A stretch of DNA of 49,989 nucleotides from Acidobacteriota bacterium (GTDB taxonomy: Bacteria > Acidobacteriota > Terriglobia > Acidiferrales > UBA7541): the NCBI GenBank assembly GCA_027307115.1, contig DAHUXN010000009.1:1-49989 (forward strand). Reading direction: 5' to 3'. A model generated the notes under the pieces. It was not told the origin of the DNA. It saw only the letters and a list, made by a program, of their open reading frames with translations, and searched no databases. Of the stretch, positions 45,391-49,989 are shown one piece after another. Position 1 is the stretch's first letter. Each line of letters starts with the position of its first letter. The translations under genes and the position numbers were made by a program.

Positions 45391-45975
45391 ATGCCCGGGA
45401 CGTTACCTGGAAAAGTTCCAAAGAACCGAGAGATTGTGCCACCGTTCGAGCTGCCGGATTCGACAGGAACTCCGCGCCGGCTGTCGGAGTTGGTCTCACG
45501 AGGCGCTCTCGCGCTTGTTTTCTTTCGTGGCCATTGGTGACCCTTCTGCCTCCGCCAGTTGGCGGATTACCGCGAGCACTACGGTGAAATCCGCGCGACG
45601 GGCGCGAGCGTCGCCGCAATCTCGGTTGACCCGCCCGAAAAGTCCGAAGCAGTGCGCCAGGAGTTGCGGCTGCCATTCCCAATCCTGTGTGATACGGAGC
45701 GGCGCGTCGTGCAGCAATGGGATATTTACAACGCGCGCGAAAAAGGCGGAATTGCCAAGCCAGCAATCTTTATCATCGATCGTGACCGCAGCGTGCGCTA
45801 CCACTCGATCGATACCACTTCCGTGCGCGTTCCCGCGTCGGAAATTGTGCGCATTCTTCAAACAAGAGAAGAAGCGCGGCCCGCTCGCCGCAAACTATAC
45901 TTTCCGCGTCTCGCTGACTTCATCCGTGCGATTCGCAACGCTACGCGTTTCGGCGTCCGCTCGCCCCGCGCTTAA
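45391..45975 (+). CDS. Peroxiredoxin (AhpC/TSA-like), probable selenoprotein with in-frame UGA
   Basis: 194 codons if TGA at 45538-45540 (codon 50) is read through. The ATG has a strong CGGAGGA leader. Before the TGA: PPFELPDSTGTPRRLSEL and ALALVFFRGHW; after it: PFCLRQLADYREHYGEI. Peroxiredoxins of this group read RGHWCPFC, so TGA replaces the peroxidatic Cys exactly, and the motif would be U-x-x-C. The rest is normal: AAISVDPPEKSEAVRQEL, FPILCDTERRVVQQWDIY, AIFIIDRDRSVRYHSI. A candidate bacterial SECIS follows at once. The long downstream frame is intact, which argues against a dead gene. The alternative is a point mutation of TGC or TGT. It would reduce peroxides using thioredoxin or similar. 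Confidence 0.75.
45538..45566 (+). promoter_or_regulatory. Candidate bacterial SECIS element at the in-frame UGA
   Basis: After UGA (45538-45540), TCCGCC (45551-45556) pairs with GGCGGA (45561-45566) around loop AGTT. The loop begins 16 nt after the UGA, within the range described for bacterial SECIS, and has G at its second position, which the SelB-binding consensus requires. The hairpin lies inside the coding sequence and changes no other codon's meaning. Confidence 0.5.
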
Positions 45976-46000
45976 CGCATCAGCGCGCTCACCTTCGACG

Positions 46001-46030
46001 GTGCCAACCACTGAAAACCTGCCGTATAAT
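46001..46030 (+). promoter_or_regulatory. Promoter placing transcription start at the ATG (leaderless mRNA)
   Basis: A perfect TATAAT (46025-46030) ends six bases before the ATG at 46037. The -35 GTGCCA (46001-46006, 4 of 6) is at 18 nt. Starts usually lie about seven bases after the -10, so the A of the ATG would be +1. Confidence 0.5.
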
Positions 46031-46036
46031 GCCGGG

Positions 46037-46414
46037 ATGGCGAAAGACAACGCCTTCGACAGCACATTCGCAGCGCTCCGCGGCATCTTGGTGCCATACG
46101 CCCAACAACTCCTGGTCAACGTCGATAGACCCGGCGACTATCAGTTGTGCTCGCGGACTATGAAAGACCGCATCGGTCGGGCGCTCTTCGTCGCGGCCGT
46201 ACAGATCAAGAAGAGCTACGTCAGCTATCACCTGATGCTCGTGTACGCGGCTCCGCAACTTCTGAAAGACTTGTCGCCCGCGCTCAGGAAACGCATGCAG
46301 GGCAAGTCCTGCTTCAATTTCACGTCCATCGATCCCAAAGAGATGAAAGAACTGTCAATACTCACAAAGACCGGTATTGAGGCCTATAAAAATATAAAGC
46401 TCCCTTGGTCGTGA
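46037..46414 (+). CDS. Hypothetical cytoplasmic protein, 125 residues
   Basis: No ribosome binding site precedes the ATG, consistent with the leaderless promoter just upstream. The protein is small and mixed alpha/beta (FAALRGILVPYAQQLLVNVD, SCFNFTSIDPKEMKEL). The phrase SYHLMLVYAAPQLLKDLSPALRKRMQGKSCFNF resembles the DUF1801/YdhG-like domain found in small acidobacterial and actinobacterial proteins. No catalytic residues are known. It lies in the same direction as the peroxiredoxin but with its own promoter. Confidence 0.7.
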   Translation: MAKDNAFDSTFAALRGILVPYAQQLLVNVDRPGDYQLCSRTMKDRIGRALFVAAVQIKKSYVSYHLMLVYAAPQLLKDLSPALRKRMQGKSCFNFTSIDPKEMKELSILTKTGIEAYKNIKLPWS

Positions 46415-46468
46415 CCCTCTTGGTCGCGTTGCCGCTCCAAGCTGCGTGCCGAAGCGCTGGGAGGGCCC

Positions 46469-46924
46469 ATGTCCGGCGAAAATGAACCGTCGAGGATCAC
46501 AGTTCGCGAGGCACGGATTTCTGACGCTTCCAATCTCGCGCCCTTGGCGAAGCAGCTTGGCTACGCTTCCACTCCCGAAGAAGTTACCGCGCGCCTTCCC
46601 GGAATTTTTGCGGATTCCGAGCACACTATCTTTGTCGCCGAGCAAAAAAATGGCGAGCTCGTCGGCTACGTCGACGTGTTTCTTTTCCGCACCGCAGCCT
46701 CGGATGTCCGCGCGGAAATCGCCGGATTGGTTGTCGAGGAGAAGTCGCGCTCCCAGAATATCGGCCGAATGTTGATGGCTCGCGCCGAAGATTGGGCGCG
46801 TGAAAAGGGCTGCTTTGAATGCGGTCTGCGCTCGAACGTTATTCGCGAAGGCGCGCATCGCTTTTACGAAAATTTAGGCTACCGTGTCAACAAAACGCAG
46901 AAGTCATTTCGCAAAAAATTGTAA
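46469..46924 (+). CDS. GNAT family N-acetyltransferase
   Basis: 151 residues with a GGGAGGGCCC leader. The N-terminus ITVREARISDASNLAPLAKQLGY and the acetyl-CoA loop VVEEKSRSQNIGRMLMARAEDWAREKG are typical (the usual GxG is SQNIG). ECGLRSNVIREGAHRFYENLGY is motif B. Similar to aminoglycoside or RimI-like acetyltransferases only in general fold; the substrate is unknown. Confidence 0.88.
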   Translation: MSGENEPSRITVREARISDASNLAPLAKQLGYASTPEEVTARLPGIFADSEHTIFVAEQKNGELVGYVDVFLFRTAASDVRAEIAGLVVEEKSRSQNIGRMLMARAEDWAREKGCFECGLRSNVIREGAHRFYENLGYRVNKTQKSFRKKL

Positions 46925-46957
46925 AGGGGCGTACCTTATTCAGATTCGTGAGGCAAA

Positions 46958-47554
46958 ATGCAGTCACATGTCGATTTGATTGGACTCGTTTTTTTCTTCG
47001 TGATGGTCGCGCTGTGGACCGTTTTCGCTTTGATTTTTGGCCTCCGGAAAAAGCCGCCAAAAACAGCGGAGCAAGCGCGCGACACCAAATCACTCGACGG
47101 GCTTCTTCTTCAATCCATCGGTTACGCGCTCGCGTGGATTGCTCCGCGGCCGAATTTTGCGCCCATTGTGCCAATGCCGAAGTGGGTGGAGATCACGGTT
47201 GCTGCCGCGGGAATCGTCCTTGCCGCGCTTTCACTTTGGCTGATGTGGCGCGCCATTATTGTGCTGGGCAAGCAATGGGGCTACGTCGCACGCATCATCG
47301 AAGGTCACATGCTAATCACCGAAGGGCCTTACAACCTAGTGCGCAATCCGATTTACACCGGCATGTTCGGCATCCTTATCGCAACGGGCCTGGCTGCCAG
47401 CCGCTGGCCCATGCTCATTGCCGCCATTCTTTTTTTTCTCTGCGGAACCTGGGTCCGCGTCCGCCGCGAGGAAAATTTGCTCCGTCAGTCATTCGGCGCC
47501 GAATTTGAAGTTTATCGCAGCCGCGTTCCCGCCCTCATCCCCTGGTTGTTCTAG
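46958..47554 (+). CDS. Isoprenylcysteine carboxyl methyltransferase-like membrane protein
   Basis: 198 residues with about five membrane helices. The signature of the ICMT/PEMT superfamily is present: ITEGPYNLVRNPIYTGMFG and the C-terminal RREENLLRQSFGAEFEVYRS and PALIPWLF. It should methylate a lipid or lipid-like acceptor using SAM at the membrane. Bacteria lack prenylated proteins of the eukaryotic type, so the substrate is unknown. It starts 33 bp after the acetyltransferase. Confidence 0.85.
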   Translation: MQSHVDLIGLVFFFVMVALWTVFALIFGLRKKPPKTAEQARDTKSLDGLLLQSIGYALAWIAPRPNFAPIVPMPKWVEITVAAAGIVLAALSLWLMWRAIIVLGKQWGYVARIIEGHMLITEGPYNLVRNPIYTGMFGILIATGLAASRWPMLIAAILFFLCGTWVRVRREENLLRQSFGAEFEVYRSRVPALIPWLF

Positions 47555-47625
47555 AAGCCTTCTGATAAATGGTTCCAGGCGGTCCGGGCCTTCAGAGTCT
47601 GTGTGCTAACTTCGGTTTTTGTCAT

Positions 47626-47645
47626 GGCGCGGCTTTAGCCGTGCC
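47626..47645. repeat. REP-like palindromic repeat, copy 2
   Basis: GGCGCGGCTTTAGCCGTGCC is a 20-bp inverted repeat with one G-T pair. It matches the core GGCRCGGYTTTARCCGTGCC with copy 1 at 36524. A degenerate GCGGCTTCAGCGCC follows, as in copy 1. It lies in the 229-bp gap before the MarR gene. Confidence 0.5.
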
Positions 47646-47742
47646 GTAAACGCTTCCAAATAAATGCGGCTTCAGCGCCTGAGGCCTGCTGGCTTTACCC
47701 CTTGAGATCATGAACACATACGCGCGTTTTTTGCATTTCAGT

Positions 47743-47774
47743 CACATTATTACATCGTCTTACGATATAATGTG
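47743..47774 (+). promoter_or_regulatory. Promoter with nested operator, probable MarR autoregulatory site
   Basis: Outer arms CACATTAT (47743-47750) and ATAATGTG (47767-47774) are perfect inverted repeats. Inside, ATCGT-CTT-ACGAT (47754-47766) is another. The perfect -10 TATAAT (47766-47771) lies within the right half-site, so a bound repressor would block RNA polymerase. No good -35 was found. Confidence 0.55.
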
Positions 47775-47783
47775 TTAAGGCTC

Positions 47784-48284
47784 GTGAATAAGCGCGCGCA
47801 AAACAAATTCGACTATCAGGCGCTCGCGCAGTTTCGCTACGAAATTCGCCGGTTTATAAATTTCAGCGAACAAGCGGCCCGTGACGCCGGAATTGAACCG
47901 CAGCAGCACCAGGCGCTCTTGGCGATTAAGGGCTTGCCGGACGCGCAAAAAGCCACCGTGGGCGCTCTTGCGGACCGGCTGCAAATTCGACATCACAGCG
48001 CCGTGGAATTGGCGAACCGCCTCGAAGCTCACAGTTTGCTGAAGCGCACTCGCGGCCGCGCCGACCGCCGCGAGGTTTTGTTGGCGCTTACACCGCGCGG
48101 CACGAAGCTACTGAAGGAGCTTTCGCTCCCGCATCTTGTGGAACTGCGCGCGGCTGGCGCCACTTTGCTTTACGCGCTCCAAGCCGTGATGCGTGCTGCC
48201 GGCCATCCGCGCGCCTCGCAGCGCACGCCGGCGCATTCGCGACGAAATCACCGCGCGTCTAAGAGCCGGGATGCACGGGAATAG
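47784..48284 (+). CDS. MarR-family transcriptional regulator
   Basis: 166 residues from the GTG at 47784 (start uncertain; a GTG at 47772 abuts the -10 and is unlikely). The winged helix-turn-helix is clear: VGALADRLQIRHHSAVELANRLEAHSLLKRTRGRADRREVLLALTPRG, with the helix pair and a DRR wing that are hallmarks of MarR. The C-terminal tail is basic and Ser/Arg-rich (HSRRNHRASKSRDARE), longer than normal. The promoter carries nested palindromes. It ends 10 bp before the ClC gene start, so it probably controls that gene as well as itself. Confidence 0.88.
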   Translation: MNKRAQNKFDYQALAQFRYEIRRFINFSEQAARDAGIEPQQHQALLAIKGLPDAQKATVGALADRLQIRHHSAVELANRLEAHSLLKRTRGRADRREVLLALTPRGTKLLKELSLPHLVELRAAGATLLYALQAVMRAAGHPRASQRTPAHSRRNHRASKSRDARE

Positions 48285-48294
48285 CGAGGAATGA

Positions 48295-49989
48295 TTGTCG
48301 CAAAGTAAGGCAAACTCCAGATCGCACCAGCCAATCGAGCCCGCCGCCTTTCGTCTCGGCTACATTTCGCTTCTCGGCGGCCTTGTGGGCGTCGCGGCAG
48401 GCCTCATCGCGTACCTCTTGTATGACCTCATCGGCCTCTTCACCAATCTCTCGTACTACCACGCTTGGTCGGTTCACTTTCGCAGCCCCGAAGGAAACAC
48501 GCTCGGCTACTGGGTGATTCTCATTCCTGTTGTCGGCGGCGTGATCATCGGCTTTATGGCCAAGTACGGCAGCGAAAAAATTAAAGGCCACGGCATTCCC
48601 GAAGCCATGGAAGCCGTTCTCACCACTCGCAGCAGGATTGAAGCGAAAGTCGCGATCCTCAAGCCGCTCTCGGCCGCGATTGCCATTGGCACGGGCGGCC
48701 CATTCGGCGCGGAAGGCCCTATCATCCAGACGGGCGGCGCGGTCGGTTCGCTCTTCGGACAATTCATCGCCACCACCGCCTCCGAGCGCAAAGTATTGCT
48801 CGCCTGCGGAGCGGGCGCCGGCATGGCCGCCACGTTCAACACGCCAATCGCCGGCGTGATTCTCGCCATCGAGTTGCTCCTTTTCGAATTTCGCGCTCGC
48901 TCCTTCATTCCTCTTGTGATTGCAACAACGCTGGCCACTTCGGTGCGTTGGTTTCTGCTCGGACAGCACTCCATGTTCTCCATGGACCCGCATGTCCTGT
49001 TCGACCCGATTCATGGCCTGCCGTATTACTTGCTTCTCGGCGTGATTTGCGGTTTCGCCGCCGTGGGATTCACGAAATTGCTGTATTGGGTCGAGGATTT
49101 ATTTGACCATTTGCCTATCAACGACCTCTGGCATCCCGCCATCGGCGCATTTTTCCTGGGTGTGATTGGATTCTTCATCCCGCGGGTTCTGGGCGTGGGG
49201 TACGACACGATCTCCGATATTCTTCATAACAATCTTGCCCTGCAAGTCTTGCTCCTTTTGATGGTTTTCAAAGCGCTGGCGCTCGTTGTGTCGCTGGGTT
49301 CCGGCACTTCCGGCGGTTTGCTCGCGCCCATGTTCATGTCGAGCGCCGCGCTTGGCGGCGCGTTCGCCATCGGCATCAACCATTTTATTCCCGGAGCGCA
49401 TCTCTCCCCCGGAGCGTACGCCCTGGTGGCGATGGGCGCCGTTTTCGGCGCTGCCGCGCGCGCCACATTCGCGTTGATCGTTTTTGCCTTTGAAATCACG
49501 CGCAATTACGATTCGGTCTTGCCGTTGATGCTCACCTGCGTCATCGCAGACATGATCGCCATCCGTTTTCTGCCCAGCTCCATCATGACCGAAAAACTGA
49601 CGCGCCGCGGATTGACGGTTCCCACCGATTTTGAAGTCGGTGTCTTGCAGGTTGTGAAAGTCAGCGAAGTGATGCGCACCGATGTTCCCACCATCCCACT
49701 TGAAATGACCGTCGGCGAACTCGCCGAGCGCATGGGACGCGGCGAGACCGGATTCAATATGACGCAGGGACTCCCCATTTGCGACGCTGATGGCAAACTT
49801 GCCGGCATCGTGACCCAAGGTGATTTATTGCGCGCGCTGAAGCTCGATCCGAGCGGAAAAATAAAAGTCGTGGACGCGGGAAGCCAGTCGCTGATCGTCG
49901 CCTATCCCGACGAGCGCGCCTTCGACGCCCTCTATCGCATGTTGCAAAATAATATTGGCCGCCTTCCGGTAGTCAGCCGCGACGGCTCG
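48295..49989 (+). CDS. ClC-family chloride channel/transporter with CBS domains, 3' truncated by window
   Basis: At least 565 residues, open to the window end. The start is a TTG at 48295: a stop lies directly before it in frame and GAGGAATGA gives the ribosome site. ClC motifs: GHGIPEAMEA (normally GSGIPE), TGGPFGAEGPIIQTGGA and GAGAGMAATFNTPIAGV, which line the anion path. The first CBS motif begins near SEVMRTDVPTIPLEMTV and a second near AYPDERAFDALYRML. The Glu in GAEGP is the gating glutamate, so it may be an H+/Cl- exchanger used for acid resistance or volume control. It is next to and probably controlled by the MarR gene. Confidence 0.9.
   Translation, partial: MSQSKANSRSHQPIEPAAFRLGYISLLGGLVGVAAGLIAYLLYDLIGLFTNLSYYHAWSVHFRSPEGNTLGYWVILIPVVGGVIIGFMAKYGSEKIKGHGIPEAMEAVLTTRSRIEAKVAILKPLSAAIAIGTGGPFGAEGPIIQTGGAVGSLFGQFIATTASERKVLLACGAGAGMAATFNTPIAGVILAIELLLFEFRARSFIPLVIATTLATSVRWFLLGQHSMFSMDPHVLFDPIHGLPYYLLLGVICGFAAVGFTKLLYWVEDLFDHLPINDLWHPAIGAFFLGVIGFFIPRVLGVGYDTISDILHNNLALQVLLLLMVFKALALVVSLGSGTSGGLLAPMFMSSAALGGAFAIGINHFIPGAHLSPGAYALVAMGAVFGAAARATFALIVFAFEITRNYDSVLPLMLTCVIADMIAIRFLPSSIMTEKLTRRGLTVPTDFEVGVLQVVKVSEVMRTDVPTIPLEMTVGELAERMGRGETGFNMTQGLPICDADGKLAGIVTQGDLLRALKLDPSGKIKVVDAGSQSLIVAYPDERAFDALYRMLQNNIGRLPVVSRDGS

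Noticed and set aside
45391-45540. The peroxiredoxin as a pseudogene with a premature stop
   Set aside because: The stop sits exactly at the active-site Cys codon, the rest is intact, and a SECIS-like hairpin follows. A pseudogene is still possible but less likely.
45314-46414. A 366-codon open frame spanning the peroxiredoxin and the next gene
   Set aside because: Only its last 125 residues match a plausible protein; the earlier part is another frame of the peroxiredoxin and is Ser/Arg-rich nonsense typical of shadow frames.

Overview
The window is a high-GC chromosomal segment that looks like an acidobacterium (Acidobacteriota). This is inferred from several things: a tricorn-like protease with large secreted peptidases, a short-type PurL used with PurQ, LpxC (so a Gram-negative envelope with lipid A), several conserved but nameless secreted or membrane proteins, and an unusual long-acceptor tRNA of a kind reported from Acidobacteria. 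No phage genes, transposase or CRISPR array were seen.

Layout. 1-15.3 kb: a Memo-like protein (cut by the window edge), a tryptophan-rich FecR-like protein, ruvC with a small secreted protein, a YebC regulator, a tricorn-like protease, a RidA protein, a GNAT enzyme, a flippase-like membrane protein, two NAD(P)-dependent oxidoreductases and RNase R. 15.3-17.0 kb: a compact AT-richer island. It holds two abnormal tRNA genes, a 194-residue protein with a strong ribosome binding site, and a possible small protein. 17-23.5 kb: a DPP-IV-like peptidase, then a signalling cassette of Ser/Thr kinase, PP2C phosphatase and FHA protein. 23.7-33.7 kb: a flavin halogenase-like enzyme, tRNA-Leu(CAG), a PIG-L deacetylase overlapping an amino-acid permease, lipA and several membrane proteins. 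33.9-45.3 kb: lpxC, glmU and a purine operon (purQ, M20 peptidase, purL, purF, two tandem signal peptidases, purM). 45.4-50 kb: a peroxiredoxin with an in-frame TGA at its active-site Cys position, two small enzymes, an ICMT-like protein, and a MarR regulator followed by a ClC channel cut by the window end.

Three signals stand out. First, the gene at 15852-15939 (minus) folds as a tRNA with a 9-bp acceptor and a 3-bp T stem, a long variable arm, discriminator G and anticodon UAA. It looks like a serine-type tRNA that would read the leucine codon UUA. Second, 53 bp away, a standard-shaped tRNA carries the near-unknown anticodon ACU (codon AGU) on a body with arginine-like features. The pair could be missense suppressors or regulatory RNAs, apparently transcribed with the 194-residue gene. 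Third, the peroxiredoxin at 45391-45975 has UGA exactly where the peroxidatic Cys belongs, followed at a suitable distance by a small hairpin with a G in its loop, which makes it a good selenoprotein candidate.

All calls come from reading the sequence. No database search or folding program was run.
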